Origin: Polychytrium aggregatum
Taxonomy: Eukaryota > Chytridiomycota > Chytridiomycetes > Polychytriales
DNA: 64,000 nucleotides
NCBI RefSeq assembly: GCF_025602895.1
Contig: NW_026516350.1
Coordinates: 32,773 to 96,772 of the forward strand
Direction of reading: 5' to 3'
This document shows, one piece after another, positions 1 through 13,825 of the stretch (positions are counted from its first letter, which is position 1; each line of letters begins with the position of its first letter). A model generated the notes under the pieces. That model did no database searches, was not told the origin of the DNA, and saw nothing but the letters and a program-made list of their open reading frames with translations. A program made the position numbers and the translations under genes.

Positions 1-964
1 TGCCGGCGCCTCACACATCCATGCAGAAACCCCGACTACAAGGGCAAGTGGTCTGCTCCTCTCATCGATAACCCCGCCTACAAGGGCGTCTGGGCTCCTC
101 GCAAGATCTCCAACCCTGGATTCTACGAGGATCTCCATCCCGCCAACCTGAACAAGCTCGTAAGTGGCTCTGTGTTCGTCGGATGTCTTGCCGAAGCGTC
201 GCGCTGAGCCTCATATTGAGTGCGTATTCTTGGTCTGCGGCTTGACGTTCCTGTGGATTCCCATCTTGCTGCTACTCAAAGGGCGGTCTCGGCTTTGAGC
301 TGTGGACCATGCAGGGCAACATCCTCTTCGACAACATCTACATCGGAAGCTCCCCCGAGGACGCCATGCGGCTCGCTGAGGAGACCTGGGCTGTCAAGTA
401 CAAGATTGAAGATGAGGCCGAGCAGGCTGCCGCCCCCAAGGTAAGCAGCAGTGGCGATTTGTGTCAAGCCAGGGTCGCCGTGGCTTTGTGGGAGGGTGGA
501 GAAAAGCAAATCGGATCCACTCCAACGGTCGCTCCAGCGGAACTGACGCCCATCGCTCTTTACAACCCCGACTCTGCCAAACTACATAGCTGCCGGAAGC
601 TGCTGATGCCAAGCCCGCTGCCGAGGGTGTCTGGGGCAAGCTGGATGAGGTCAAGGAGCACCTGTCGTTCGTCAAGGACTCTGTTCACCGCGAAGTCACC
701 AAGTTCGTTGAGCGTGCCAAGGAGAGCCCCGTCGATGCCCTCAAGGAGCTCCCCCATGTTGCCGGCGGTCTCATCATGGCTGTGCTGATTCCCGTCCTGT
801 TCCTCGGCACCTTCCTTGGTGACTCGGAGCCCAAGAAGACCAAGGCCTCCAAGCCCAAGAAGGCCGAGTCGACAAAGCCCGAGAAGAAGGAGAAGAAGCA
901 GGAGAAGAAGCAAGAGAAGAAGCAGGAGGAGGACGAGGACGAGAACGATGAGGATGACGAATAA
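1..964 (+). CDS. CNX1: Calnexin, C-terminal part (5' end outside window)
   Basis: Endoplasmic-reticulum lectin chaperone that holds monoglucosylated glycoproteins during folding. Exons read 1-159, 282-440 and 590-964; the middle acceptor (AAG at 279-281) is the weakest join. Visible are the end of the proline-rich P-domain repeats ([25 protein letters not shown]), then the returning lectin-domain segment [18 protein letters not shown], typical of the family. A single membrane span follows ([18 protein letters not shown]), then a cytosolic tail dominated by Lys and Glu. A tail this charged, without an HDEL signal, separates it from soluble calreticulin. The N-terminal lectin domain and start codon lie upstream of the window. 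The family call is firm. Confidence 0.93.
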
Positions 965-2112
965 GCGTGTATACTTTCCGTAGATCTATACAGGAGGGCC
1001 TCTGCGGTATCGCGTCGCTCCTCTCTCCCCTCGCCTCCCTTTCACTCTTCAGTACCATCTATCACACTTTCTCGCCGCCTCTCTGTCTCTGGTTGAGCGA
1101 GAGCCGCTCATCATTTGAAATATAGTTCTTTCAAAAGAAACGACGATCCCTCTCCACAAACAGCAGCCGACTTCCCGTGTCGATGGGGGAGGGAGGTGAC
1201 TGGACTCGAGCGACGGACGGGTCCTGGGGCGCATTCCCTGGAACGAGGACCGAGGCGACAGGAGCCGTGAAGTGCCCAAGCAGCGAAGCTGGAGCCACCC
1301 GAACCACAGGGACCAAGCAGATGCACGCCAGGACCGGCCCGTTTCGGGTCGGGACGAGAGGGCCGGGCTGGGGAATGGGTCTCAAGCCTCAGGCAGCATC
1401 AACAGTGCCGCCATCGTCAGCACCACCGGCAGCATCGGCGGAAGCGACAACATTCGCAGTATCAACGAAAACATTCGCAGCAGCGACAACAACGCCGCGG
1501 CCCCAGGCGCCGATGGACAGCACCAACAGTCCCCCCTCGAGTCATCGTGACCCACGCCCCAGCCTTGAGGACGCACTCTGCGTCGCTGCCTTTCGCAGGC
1601 CCTCGAGACCACAGCCGGCGGCATCACAGTGACTGCCCCCAGCCCAAGCGCCGTCGCCGGACTCATCATCCGCCTGCTGTCGGCATCCAATAGCGGCTCC
1701 GCCCGATCAGCAGGAGCAGAACCGTCTGGCAACCCGCTCTTGTCCCTCCCGCCGGTCCGCTGCCAGTGGTCCTCGGATGGTCATCCGCCCGCTGTCGATA
1801 CACCACTCGCAGGCCGGTGCTGGCCGCCGGGAGGAGCAGACGGCGCCGCCAGGGTCGTCAGAAAGTATAAAAGGTGGGAAGAGCACGCCTTCCACCCACC
1901 CATCTGTCATCCAACGTGCGTTACTTTCCACTACAACAAAGTACTTTCCGATCCACATACCCGTTCTTCCTTGGCTTTGCCCTGCACCGTCCCATCCGAG
2001 GCCGTGCCATTCTCTCCACCTGCTGTTCCATCGATATTTGCCGGTTGCAACCCACAGGCTCTCTGTTGACCCTCCGATCTCACACCTCCCAACTTGATAC
2101 ATCAATCCCGTC
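965..2112. other. Intergenic, calnexin 3' flank and promoter of CBS protein A
   Basis: No credible coding exon was seen. It should hold the calnexin 3' UTR and the promoter and 5' leader of the next gene, including a TATA box described separately. Open frames here are low-complexity and end quickly. Confidence 0.6.
1866..1873 (+). promoter_or_regulatory. TATA box of CBS protein A
   Basis: TATAAAAG lies 247 nt before the ATG at 2113, followed by pyrimidine-rich leader sequence. The paralogue at 28775-30141 has the same octamer at nearly the same distance from its ATG, which makes a real core promoter more likely than a chance match. Confidence 0.6.
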
Positions 2113-3780
2113 ATGACTGCCTCGCTCCCCACGGTCATCGACACTGCTGCCGACCAGGCTGCCGCTGTCGTCTTGAAGAAGCTCCACCACCACCCCATCA
2201 AGAAGCTCCTGGAGCATCGCCGCACCTACCGCCCTTACCACCCTCTGATTTCGATCCACGAATCTACCACCCTCGGCGATGTGCTGAGGACGCTCTCGGA
2301 TCATGCCATTCTCGCTGTCCCTGTCTACTCCATCCCAGAGGAGGAGCCCACCGGCAAGCAGTTCACCGGTATGTGTCTTGCTGCGATCTCAATGAGCTCC
2401 GGCCTCGATGTAGATACATGACAGGCTCATAGAGCAGAGCCACCCACTCCCTTCAACAACATTCCAGCTGGTGGTTGCTGTCGGCCGACGCTTATCTGTG
2501 TGTGGATGCCGCCATCGCATATAGACTGATTTTGACCCTTGTCTTTGCTACCCATCACCGCCCTTCCCACCAACAGGTATCATCTCGGTCTATGACATTC
2601 TCGCCTGGACCGTTTTCCAGAAAATGTTTGACGGCCTGCACGTATCCAAGCCGTCAGCCTCCATCGACCTGGCCTCCTTCCAGCGGATCCAGAAGGAGCA
2701 GGCCCACTACTTCGACACCCCTGTCAAGGTCCTGGTCGGCATGACCTCCGAGTCCGTCGACTCGTGGACTCTGCATTCGTCTGACCCCATTTCGTCGCTG
2801 GTCCAAATGTTTGCGACGGGGCGCTACCACCGCTGCCTGGTCATCGACGAGGATGCCCTGGTGGCCTCGGCCCTCCTTGACGACGACGGGCCCGGTCCCA
2901 CGGCTCCCCCAACCGGCTCGTCCATCACCATGATCACCCAGACAGACGTTATTCGGTATCTCTACGACATGAGAAGCTCCATCGACGTCTCGGCCGTCGA
3001 AACCATATTCTCGCTGCATGCCTCGCAGGTCGAGGAGCTTCAGAAGCGTCAGGAGGACAACAAAAAGTCCAACGGACGCCGTGTCGTCGCCGTTCCTCAG
3101 AATGTCTCGGCCCTTGCTGCCTTCCGGTACGTGCTCATCTGCGTCGCATCATCCATGTCGTGGGAATGAATGTCCAACCATGTGCAGATCCTCTGGATAC
3201 CTGCTTGTCGTGAAGCCGTGTCAGTGCAATGGCTGCGTCGGCGTGGGGGCTCTGTTGGCGATGACGATGTGTCTGCCCTGCTTGAAATCGATTGCTGTTG
3301 CCATCGACTCGGTCGTCATCGATCGAGTTGACAAATGGGAGCGCTGCTCCTTTTGCCAAGCGACGGTGCCATCTGCATTTGCTCATCCAACGCCGCTTTC
3401 CGATCCCTTCGTCCTGCAGCATAATGTACGAAAACATGGTCCGTGCCGTCCCGATCGTTGATCCCCACAATCGCATCATCGCCAACCTGTCGGCATCCGA
3501 CCTGCGCGGCATCACCCCAGGCAAGCTCGACCAGCTGCTCCTTCCTGTGTTCGAGTTCCTCGAGACCGGCATCCACCGGGAGCCCAACCAGCTCAAAGCC
3601 GACCAGCTCCGCGACGTCAACAAGTCTGCCCAGCTCGGCGAGGTCATCGAGTCGATGATCGATACGGGCATCCACCGGGTGTGGGTCACCGGCTACCGCG
3701 ACAAGATCGCCGGTGTTGTCACCATGACCGATGTCCTGTGCGCCTTCGTGCCGGTCAGCCAGGCGCTCGAAGAAGAGTAG
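2113..3780 (+). CDS. Four-CBS-domain protein A (SNF4/AMPK-gamma-like)
   Basis: Exons 2113-2368, 2577-3126 and 3420-3780 give 388 aa in frame. Four CBS repeats form two Bateman modules: LISIHESTTLGDVLRTL to IISVYDILAW; SWTLHSSDPISSLVQMF to MITQTDVIRYL; MVRAVPIVDPHNRIIANLSA to DLRGI; and IHRVWVTGYRDKIAGVVTMT. Such modules bind adenine nucleotides in AMPK gamma/Snf4, so a regulatory energy-sensing role is inferred. The yeast and animal gamma subunits match in repeat number and in the closing 'HRVWV...GVVTMTDVL' pattern, but CBS proteins are hard to assign by eye, and a plant CBSX-like or stand-alone four-CBS protein is possible. A paralogue lies on the other strand at 28775-30141; the last intron sits at the same place and phase in both. 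Confidence 0.85.
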
Positions 3781-4484
3781 TTGGCTGTGTTTTGGGGGAA
3801 GGGGGAGGCCCCGTGCGGCCGTTCATGTCTCCTTGCGGAAATATGCTGAATCTTTTCTTGTTCTATATTGATGGCTCACGGCTTGTTTCGGGGCACTACT
3901 TGGTATATATACATATCCATATATTTGTCGACTTTGCCTATGCAATCTGCTCGAGTGGGGCTGCGACTGCGATCGGCTCCGGTGTGGTGTGCCTCGGTCG
4001 TCTTTCTGGCTCTGCTCTGCTCTCCCGTGCTGCTGCACCAGCACTGCCAGCCGACACCCGCATATCCAAAGCCAGCCTTCGGGGCAATGTCGTCCGCCTG
4101 AGCACCTCGGTCCGCCCTTCGCATTCCTGTGGTTCGTCGCTCCACCATTCTGCAACGCGACAGCAACTGGCTCCTCCGGTTGGATCCAGCGCCAGATCCA
4201 GCGCCCCTGCCTTTTTGTCCGCTTCAAAGCGACCCGTTGCATCTGTCCTGCATCTGTCCTGCATCTGCATCTGCCGCTGCATCTGCCGCTGCATCTGCGA
4301 CGCCTGCCACTTGAGACGGCCGTCTCTGCCGAGTGGCCATCGACACCGCACCCAACATTACACATTCGGCACTCTGCAGCCTGCTCCTGCAACCTCCACC
4401 ACCCACCACGCCTTCCGATTCTGGCATCCAGGTCCCTTGCTGCTTCAAATCCGACATCCTACCCCCCCCCAGTCCCAGAGTCCG
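3781..4484. other. Intergenic, CBS protein A to SPT7
   Basis: No coding exon recognised. An imperfect tract of 6-nt and 9-nt units built on CTGCAT and CTGCCG occupies about 4236-4300, in what is probably the SPT7 promoter or leader. Confidence 0.55.
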
Positions 4485-5629
4485 ATGGATGCCGAGTGGG
4501 ATATTGCCCGGCGATTGCTGGCCACTGGTCGATGGAGGTACTTTTTGACCACCGAAGAGGGTGAGATCTTTGTGAAGGCTGCCCAAGATCACGATACCTG
4601 GAAGGCTTTCATGAGTGATCCAAGATTCAGCAACCGACCGGAATTCAAAGGTGCGTTTATTTTGCGCCTTTGTTTGCCCTCTGCTACCTCGTTCTTGAGC
4701 CAACGCTGATCGATAGGGCCCGCAAATGCATCTGTTCGATCTGCGTACACGCCGTCGCTTGGATGAGCACCCGATGCGAGCATGGATCAGGGCGGATGTG
4801 GAAGACCAGGGCTTTGAAAGGATGCGGCCGCAAGATTGCGCATCCGTCGTCTCGACCCGTCTCCGTATCCAATGTCGTGGACATACCAGCCACATCGTTC
4901 AAATTAGGCCGATAGCTTAGCGGATGGCGTCATTGGTGCTTGTTCCCGATATCGATTGCTCATGGCGTTTTCTGCGGCCTATAGCTGTGGTTGTTGATCT
5001 GACTGGGATACTTTGCTATTGATTTGTCTGACCGCATATCGACTCTGTTCTCCTCTGTCGACTGAATTCCACGCAACGACATTGGCGCTTCCATGATCAT
5101 TGCATGGCCATGCTTGCCATGCCGCCGATGATGCTCCTATACCGTGGGATCACGAACGACAACGATGATGAACAATTGGATCACTGGGGGGATGTTCCGG
5201 CTGAACCTCTTTCCAACAGGCGACGTCCGAGTGCATTCTCAAGTAGGATCCGAGGACTCCAAGACAGTTTCCTTTTCGCAGCTGACCCGATTCCGCATCC
5301 GCGAGATGATCTACGAGCAGCTGATTCCATCGACCCTGTCAGACCTGGTGGGAGGCCCCGTCGCCAACTCGGTCATCAACCTGTCGAGGGCCGACGAGCT
5401 CCTGTCGATCAAGCGGGCCGGGGCTCCCAATCCCCAGGCCGACTCGACTCTGAAACCAGCGGGGTCGATTCCGGGACAGGAGCAGAGCCAGGACTCGACA
5501 GACTCGGCCAAACTGGATTCTCGCGTTCCGCAAATCCAATTAACTCGGAGCGTCCGTGATGGAGGCGGTGGCAACGGCGGGGACGACGACGACGATTATG
5601 ATATGGAAGATTCCAAGCCCGCAGATCCA

Positions 5630-5662
<33 letters not shown>

Positions 5663-8600
5663 GACTCGTCTGAATCGGGCCCCCGGATGCTTCCCGAAAA
5701 TCCCGAGAATCCCGAGACTGCCGAGACTGCCGAGACTGCCGGCGGTGACGTTGCCGATCCCTCAAAGACAAACGAGTTGCCCGAAGCCAACGAATGTCTC
5801 GAGAACGAGCTTGATTTGCTGCAGGACTGGGTTCCCATCGACGACATGTACTATACTCTGGAATACGACCACGAAGCACTCGTCAACGACGAGAGGATCC
5901 AGGTCGGTTGGCTGCGCGGTGACGGCTTTGTCTGGAGTGTCCAGAGTGTTTGGAGTGGGCTGTACTGACCCCCGAATGCTGCTCACTGGACAGGAGCGAT
6001 TACGGAGGGAAGAGTCCGAGGCGCTGCGGGCTGAGCAATCGCCTGATGGGATCACAAAGGTATGTATGGTGACAAATGGTGCAACAGAATACGTCTATCG
6101 AGAGCATCAGCCCCAATGCGCTGCTCGAGAATCTGTGCGATGCCCTATCGAAGCGGCTCCCCGTCATCGTCGCTTGTGCCATGCTGAGTCGCATCATGTT
6201 CGGCAATTGGGGGGCAACTGACGCCTTTTGGCCAACTATCGTGGTGCCGCTGCCATTTCCTGCAGCAAAAGGACGAGGATGTCCATGCCAGCGTCAAGGT
6301 AAGTGCCGATCCGCTGTGCTGCTGACCGGCCGCGAGAAGTACTGTGGCCGGAAGCGCAGGGTTTTCTTCTGCAAGGGACTGACTCTGCTGTCTCTCCGCA
6401 GTACTTATTCGAGGCGATCAACAAAGTGGTTGCTCCTGCCAAGCTCGTTGAAATCAAGCAGCTTCTCGCTGATGCGCGACCGAGCCGGTCGAAATGGGTG
6501 CGTTCGATGGGCCGGGATTCCGTCACGGTGCATGGCTGGGTGGCTGCGGCGCCTGGATGGGTGTATATATGTGGGAGTTGCCTGAGCCTGGGTACGGCTT
6601 TTGGTGCTACTGCCACTTTGAACTCGGTCGACAGATAGGCGGGCGATGCTGATGGATTGTGACATTGGTTACTGCTCTCCATTGGACAGGCGAGCGAGGA
6701 TCGTGTTGGGCAAGAAGAGCTCTACGAACACCTCGAGCGCGTGCTGAACGATTTGAAGAATATGACGGTACGATCATTTGCGCTGACCTTGCAAGTGATA
6801 TGACATATTTCGCCGCACAATGCGGAATGTTGCTGCTTGGGCTGTAACACCGGCGGGTTGCTTGCTTGGCCATCAGGAGCACTCGGCTTGCTTCTTGCAG
6901 AAAGTCAGCAAGCGTGAGGCACCCAACTATTTCGAAAGTAAGTCAGCATCCTGGTTCCGTCGTGCTGAGATTGTAGGAATGGGGTCGCCGACTCTGAAGC
7001 TCAGGGGAAAGAATGCCAATTACCACGGTGAATCACCGATGTAGCCATGTCTGATTCCATCGCATTTTGCACGCCTCGTAGTCATCAAGAACCCCATGGA
7101 TCTGGGCACTGTTAGTATCGCAAAGTGCGATTGGAAGGATGATATCGATGCGGCTTGCTGCCTCTTTGCCTGGACTCCCCCGCAGCCCCTTCGAAGTGTG
7201 CGGCGATGTGCTTGCAGTGTTTCGATGAATGCAGTCGTTTCGGCGATGCCAGCGAGGCGTGTTTGCGTCTCCCGAGTCAAACTGCATACTGAGAAACGAT
7301 GACCGGCTGATCTGTTGCTCAGATGACCAAGAAACTCAAGGCACTGCAGTATTTGAGCAAGAAGGAGTTTGCCGACGACCTGTATTTGATCTGGTCCAAT
7401 TGTATGACCTTCAACACCCAGCCAGTGAGTCTATCTCTCGGTCGCAACTTCACATGCTCCTCTCGTCGGTATCGTTGTGAGACCTCTTTGACTCAACAAC
7501 GGGCGACTTGCTTGCACGCCTTTGAACCGCTCATTTTCGTTTCGGACTCGGTGCCGCCCTGGTCTATGGCTGGTGTGGATGATACGAGCAGGACAGCATC
7601 TACCGCAAGCACGCTGCGGCCATGAAGCGCCGCACAACGGAGTTGCTGCGCAAGGTGCCAGACATCACTGTCCAAGTCCGTGCTCCAGAAGTCGAAGAGT
7701 CCGAGTCAGATGATGGTATACCCCGTCGGCGCAAGTTGCTTTCGTGAGAGATGCTTCTGCTTCTGTTGGTGTTCTTATTACCACTGGTGACGCTCTTGGT
7801 CCTGTCGAGTTCTCCCTCGATTGCAAGGCGTCTTGTGCTCTATCACCTGGTTGGGGGAGTATGATGGATGCAAAGGGCCGCAGTGATATTGATTCCCCTT
7901 GCGTCTGCACACCTGCTGCCATAGATAACACCGAAGGACGAGGCGTCAAGGGGTCGCGCAAAGCATCAGGCTCAAAGGCAACCAGCAAGTCGCGATCGTC
8001 CAAGAAGGTGCTTTCGTTGGCGCTGACGTACCGCATGCTGTGCTCCATGCATTTGGTTTCGCCGCTGCCGTCCATTGCGCAAGCCCACTCATCATTCAGT
8101 CTCTTCTACATGCAGAAACGAAAGAATCACCCGCCGCAAAAGAGTGTCAGCGTGTCAGAGACACCTGCTCCCAGCGTCAAAAACGAGGACGAGGAGCCTG
8201 CTACCACAGGTCCCGTGCAAGAGTCGGACCAAGGCACTGAACCTCCGAGTGAGTACATTTGTCTATTTTTCTGTTGAGAGGGTTGGCCCTGTACGCAGAC
8301 GCTACTCCGTCCGGCCAACTATCCCAACCTGAACTCACAACACCCCCCGTCTTACGCTCTTCAGAAGAAGCTGATGTCGGCGGTAGCAGTGACATTGCTT
8401 CCGCCAAGCCCGACAACGACATCGAAAAGGAGAGCGATGCTTCAGTCCCGACAGAGCCCGTGCCTGGCGAAACCGCAGGCGATGCCCCGCAGCAAGCGCA
8501 GCCCGAGCAGGATGCCGAGGCTCAAGAGGAAATCGTTGACGATGGAAGCTTGCAGCTGCAGAGGTTTCGAGAGCGGACGATGGAAAGCCGGGTCAAAGCA

Positions 8601-11600
8601 TTGGTAAGCGCTGCGTTCAGCTGCCTGCTTGGGCTCCTTTGGCTGTGCGGACCGCTCTCGATCGGTTGCGGTTGTTGCTATCCCAGACTAACTTGGCTTT
8701 CCTGCGACTGTTTGTCTGTCGGCCGGTCGGTCATGGGCCCTTTCTGCCGTCTGCAGAAACTGCGAGCAGAGCATCTCGCGCTGCCGTTCCCTGAACGGCC
8801 GTTGCTCCGCCGGACACCTGAGGCGATGGAGCTCTATGCACTCCGGTTCCGGCGGTATCTCGGTCGTAACAATATCCGCAGGATCATGCGCATTGATGGC
8901 TCCACCTTTTGCGGACAGGATGGAGTCGCAGTTGACGCACCTGGGGGAGCCTCGAGCGAGATCGCCATCGATGCCGAGAAGCCGAATCCCTTCGAGCTGA
9001 TGAAAGAGTCGTTCTTCCCCGAGTACGATTCGATCTGCGAGATTCTGCCGCAGCGTGCGATCCAGTACGTTTTCACTTCCAAGAAGGCAGACGGACTCAA
9101 GATCAGCGACGAGGAGCTCTTTGAGCTCTCATACGAGAGGTACGCGCTGCTCTGCTCTGGCTCGGCAGTGCATCTGTGAACCTCCCTCGGGGATATTGAG
9201 GCGTTCTTTGACACCAGACAACGCTGTTCCTGGCCCAACCGATGCGCACAGCCACGGTACTAACCGATGCGTACGACCACGACACTAACCAATGCGTACA
9301 ATCATGGCGCTAACCGATACCAAACTGCATCGCCCTTGCATCCAACCAACACGCGCGACTGCAGCGACATCCAGCCGTTTCTACCCTCGCTGTCAGAGTA
9401 CCGGCAGTCCAAATTTGATACACAGAACAAGCTCTGTCGTCAGGTCATAGACAACATCGGCGATCTCAAGCACATAAAATCTGTTCACGAAAAGATCAAG
9501 GTGCGCTTGCCAGCAAGTGTTTCGATGTGCCCGACGCTCGGCAATGGCCCGCTGTCCCCCTTGCCAGTGCGGAGTCATGGATGCCATGATTCCAGCAACT
9601 GTTTAAGCCAATCTCTCATCGTTCATCGACTTCTGGGACTTGCACTGAACTCTGCTCTTTGTTTCTCCCTCTGCAGATCGGAATCCGTGAGGATACCTCT
9701 GGCGCGGCTGTGCCCGGTCCTGCACCGGGCGAGACTCGGTTGGAGCTGTTCCAGCCGTCGTGGAAGGAGCATGAGCTGCCGGCTTTTGTTCTCAACAAAC
9801 GATCGAGCGATGCACTTCTCAAGCAAATGATTGGTCGGATTCTCTTGCATGCCGGGTTCGATGGTTAGTGGCATCGGGCGGAGGGCTGCTGATGCCTGCG
9901 ACTAACTTTAACGGACTCTGTCGCCGCCTCTCGCACCAACTTGTTGAGCTCGACACTGACCTTCCAACCCTTTTCTTGGGAACTGTGGTGCTGTCGCTGG
10001 TTGCTACACTGTCGTAACCAAACATCGCGGCTGCTCCAGCTGCCAGCGCAGTGGCGCTCGCTCTCATCACCGACGTCGTCTCGCATTATCTCTCCAACAT
10101 CACCAAGACCCTCCACCTCTACCTGGAGCGCCAGTCCGGCCGTATGGAGCTCGATGAGATTCTGATGCACACGCTTGTCCAGAATGGCATTCCCTCGGCC
10201 AACACACTGGATACCTACATCAAGAACGACGTCAAGCGATATGGCTTCAAGCTATCGGAGCTGCGGAAGAGACTGGATCTGGAATACCGCGAGCTGTCGA
10301 TGGTGGGTTCGAGCGATGGACATTGCGTTGCCGCATATCTGTGGGATCACGCACAACCCCGTATCCGGCTATTGGATGCTGGGCTGGATGCTGGGCTGGA
10401 GGATTGAGTGATGAGCGGAGTCATGGACTGAGCGATGGGCCGAATGCTGACGTGCCTCGAAACGGGCATACTTCCACTAGTACCAAACTGATCAGGCTGT
10501 TGCCGACGAAGACGTGATCATCGAGGAGTCGTCCGAGCAGCTGATTAGGTATGGCTAATGCGTCCAAGGCGCTCGATGTCGCAGTCCATGGCTGACTTGG
10601 TATTGAGGCTGCTGAAGTGACATCACTGACGTTTCCCTGCCGCGGGCGGTGCTTACCGGTCACTGCAGCGGAAGTCTCTTTGAAGAAATGGGAGTGGACC
10701 TCCTGAATCTCAAGGATGTCGGCGTCGACGCTCTCAGCGTAAGAGACACCGCAATTGCCAGCAGCTTTGGACCAATCCTCGGCTCAACACAGTCCGAGCC
10801 ATGCTCACATTGCCGTTCTCAACCAATGCACACAGGTTCCTGTTGAGCTCTGGAACCGCAAGGCAGAGAAGCCCATCAAGCGAAAGCTGCGCAAGTTCTT
10901 TGCCGCACAGTACAGTATCGTCCGGCGGAGCAACGAGAGGAAACGAGAGATGTCGCACTTGGGCGCTGCTAACTGTGATGCCAATGTCTCCCATCCTCTA
11001 TCCGATGACTGTACAGGGCGCAAGAATCAGGTAGGCGTGCGCGCCGTTTCCGCAGTGTCCTCGGGCTCTGTATATGTGGCTGTGTGCGCTCGGATATGCC
11101 TCTGCCCTCTTGGCGGTGCCATCGCTGACTCGGTCTGCCAAACGATGCTCTCGCTCAGAGGAAAATCTTTCGAGTCGGCTTGTGCCTATCCCGCAATGGG
11201 ATCCCATCGACCCGTCCAAACATATCTCGCTCTTGCAAGCCTATTACTCCAAGCGCGTGTCCGAGGAGGGAATGGTCGAGGTGAGGCTGAAGCGACCGTG
11301 GACAGACGATCGCGATCTGGGTGTTGCTGACGGTGCACTAAAGTGCTGATTCCAACGCCGTTCGGTCGCTCCTCAGGATGAGTATCGCCTGACAAAGACC
11401 AAGCTGAAGAGCAGGCTGCTCCTCAAAGCAGCCCAACAGGGCCGCAAACGGCAAGGTAATGCAGACGATGGCATCGGCTCCGGTCCAAAGAAAAAGAAGA
11501 AGGCGGACGGCACGCTTTCCAAGGCGCAGAAGGATGCCGACAAGAAGAAGGTGGCCGAGAAGTCGGAAAAGCCAGCCAGGGCGCCTGCAGAGAAGAAGCC

Positions 11601-11946
11601 GTCCAAGCTCAAAGTAAGATCGGTAGAGCGTGGAGATTGACGGACACGGACCAATGCACTCTTTGGCGGGTGGTGCGCCTGGTCGCCATTGGTCGCCATT
11701 GGTCGCCATTGGTCGCCAAGCCTGTCTGTTGTGCGCCAGCTCTTCGTTGTTCGACTTGGTTGTGCATATGGCTTGTTACGATTGCGATCGAGTATTCCCA
11801 CTCGGCTTGGTTCGGATGTGCATCCGTTCTCCGACTGTAGCAGACGTATCTGTGGTTTCTGACATGCACATCGCCTCTGGACACACAACCGCTCTTCTCG
11901 ACAGCAGCCTGTCAAGAAATCAAAACCTGGCGACGAGGCTTCCTAG
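4485..11946 (+). CDS. SPT7: SAGA complex subunit SPT7 (bromodomain plus histone fold)
   Basis: Scaffold subunit of the SAGA histone acetyltransferase co-activator. About 25 exons give roughly 1185 aa (yeast Spt7 is about 1330). Exons: 4485-4650, 5220-5902, 5994-6059, 6088-~6168, 6266-6298, 6402-6497, 6690-6767, 6877-6937, 7082-7110, 7323-7424, 7592-7715, 7925-8007, 8116-8248, 8365-8603, 8757-9139, 9365-9500, 9677-9863, 10040-10302, 10496-10548, 10669-10738, 10836-10914, 11017-11030, 11161-11280, 11377-11613, 11905-11946. A poly-Gln run lies near residue 195. The bromodomain spans about 376-505, with [10 protein letters not shown] and the acetyl-lysine-pocket Asn in SNCMTFN. A histone fold at about 875-930 ([16 protein letters not shown]) is the Taf10 partner in the family. 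The C-terminus is lysine-rich and nuclear. The ends of exons 4 and 21-23 are the least certain. Confidence 0.85.
5628..5660 (+). repeat. CAG/CAA run coding poly-Gln in SPT7
   Basis: A CAG-rich triplet tract encodes 11 consecutive Gln in exon 2 of SPT7, ahead of an acidic stretch. It is in frame and probably variable in length between strains. Confidence 0.85.
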
Positions 11947-13825
11947 CCGGGCCCTGAAGATCTGCACCGACTTGCCCACGATGGCCATCTTCGCACAACG
12001 ACACATGCGCCCCATGTCTCCCTTGCATCTGGGACTGGGTGCAGCTCCCTAAGGGAAACAACGAGCACCCGATATCACAAGACTCCCCAACGTTGCTCGC
12101 AGATAAACCGCCTGCTGTTTCCGACTGCTCGCTCCCGATAGCCAGGCTCCTCTGGAGAGTCCGGCCCTGAACACGATTCAGCCAAACCCAGAAAAGTCGG
12201 TTGCTGCGAGCACGTCTGCGGCTCTTGCCATAGCGTCATGTGTGGCATGGGTGCTCCAGTTGGCGTTGAAAGCGTGCGACATGCATACCCATCGTGAGGC
12301 GGATGATCCAGCTCTCAATGCGACAAGCACGCTTGGTCTCGATAGAGTCGTTGCGCTTGCCCAGGGAGTGCAAGCATCTCAGTCCAGTGTCCTGATTGAG
12401 CACTGTTGTGCCCTTCTTTGCTGTTGTGTCCATCACTGCCTCCCAAGGGTCAGAATTCTCCGGTTGCGATTGAGGCTGACGTTGAGATTGCTGCCGCAAG
12501 CACACATATAGTTGCTTGATATTGCATCTTGGCTGGGAACGCACACGACAGAGTGCAGATCCAAAGCGCAAGCCCTCGGCGGCCCACACACACAAAAGAA
12601 TCGGCTGCGTTTCTCGAGGGAACCTTTTTGTTGTGTGCTCGGACATCCTTTTCTTCCCGCTTCCTCCTCCTGCACTCAAAGCAAAGGCTGAAGGCGAGAA
12701 GCAGCGGGCAGCATTGTGAGTATCCAGCGGCAACTCTGTGGTTGCGCATCCGCTGCCGCTGAATACGAATAGCTCCGTTCCGGGCGCGGCTGCCGGTGTC
12801 GTTTCTCTACCTGCGTTGGCACATCTGTCCGTCTCGCTGGGGACCACCTTCATTCAGTTCGTCCCTTGCGCATCGTTCGCAGTGCTACTTTCTAGCATCG
12901 TCTTCGGGCACGTCGCTGTTGTTCCGAGCATCTGTCGTTGCCCAAACTTACCTCTGTTTCCTTGCTGCTTCGCTGGGGTGCACGAAAGTTCTCATCTTGT
13001 CGAGTAAGCACCTTTCATCATCCGCTGCAGCGACCCTGGTTGGCGACATATGATCTATATGCTCCTCTGAATGCTCTCGGGTGTTGAGTCCTCGATGGGC
13101 GCTTCTCTGCCGAGCTGACCCCGACATTATCGCATCTCGGGCGAGGCTCCGCGTCACTTCCTGCTGCTTGCTGCCAGCGTGAGAACGAATGCTCGATACC
13201 TCCTCCTGACGTTTTCTTTTGCACCTTGTCTGCACACCGCCAGCTCCGCTACCGTATTCGACGACGATCTCATTGGTTCCAGTCAAACTGACAGGGGCGC
13301 AGGTACGGCATTTACTCGCTTTGAGCGAGTGGGAGTTGTCTGGGCCCTGGCTTGTGCACCACACCATCCTTTGCAAATCACTCCTCGTTCGAGTCTGCGG
13401 TCGCTCCGGCTGTGGTATCTCTATTGAGGCTCGCCCCCACTTTCAAGCCGAGAGGGCATTGCTTGTTTGGCTGTGGCTGTACCAGACAAGAAGCAATATC
13501 GCACCACACCGCCTCTCGTGATTTCTCTCCCAATACCACATCCACCAGCTGGCTGCCTGAGATGTGTTGCTACTCTAACCCATGGCTCTATAACCCATGT
13601 TTCTATCGTCCGTCATCGTGGTGCTGCCATTGCCATCCCATCTTGCCAGTGCTTTGCCGAATCACACTATTGGGCCACTCGCCGTTTCTCCGATTCTTCT
13701 CCAGCCTCCATCACACGGCAACGCTGCAGGAAATCGCAGTCCTCGATCCAATCTATCTGTGGCGCTTCCCGCGATTCTACCTATCGTCCATTTGTGTCGA
13801 GCCGTAACTGTCGACTGTCGCCAAG
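11947..13825. other. Long intergenic region, SPT7 to CCDC92/74-like gene
   Basis: Nearly 1.9 kb. Both strands were scanned and no exon chain or recognisable protein family was found. The right part is C/T-rich and probably serves as promoter and leader of the downstream gene. An unrecognised short gene cannot be excluded. Confidence 0.5.

Noticed and set aside
12236-12853. A 205-codon minus-strand frame in the SPT7-CCDC gap
   Set aside because: No homology recognised, no plausible splice partners, low-complexity pieces. Treated as non-coding, although not excluded.
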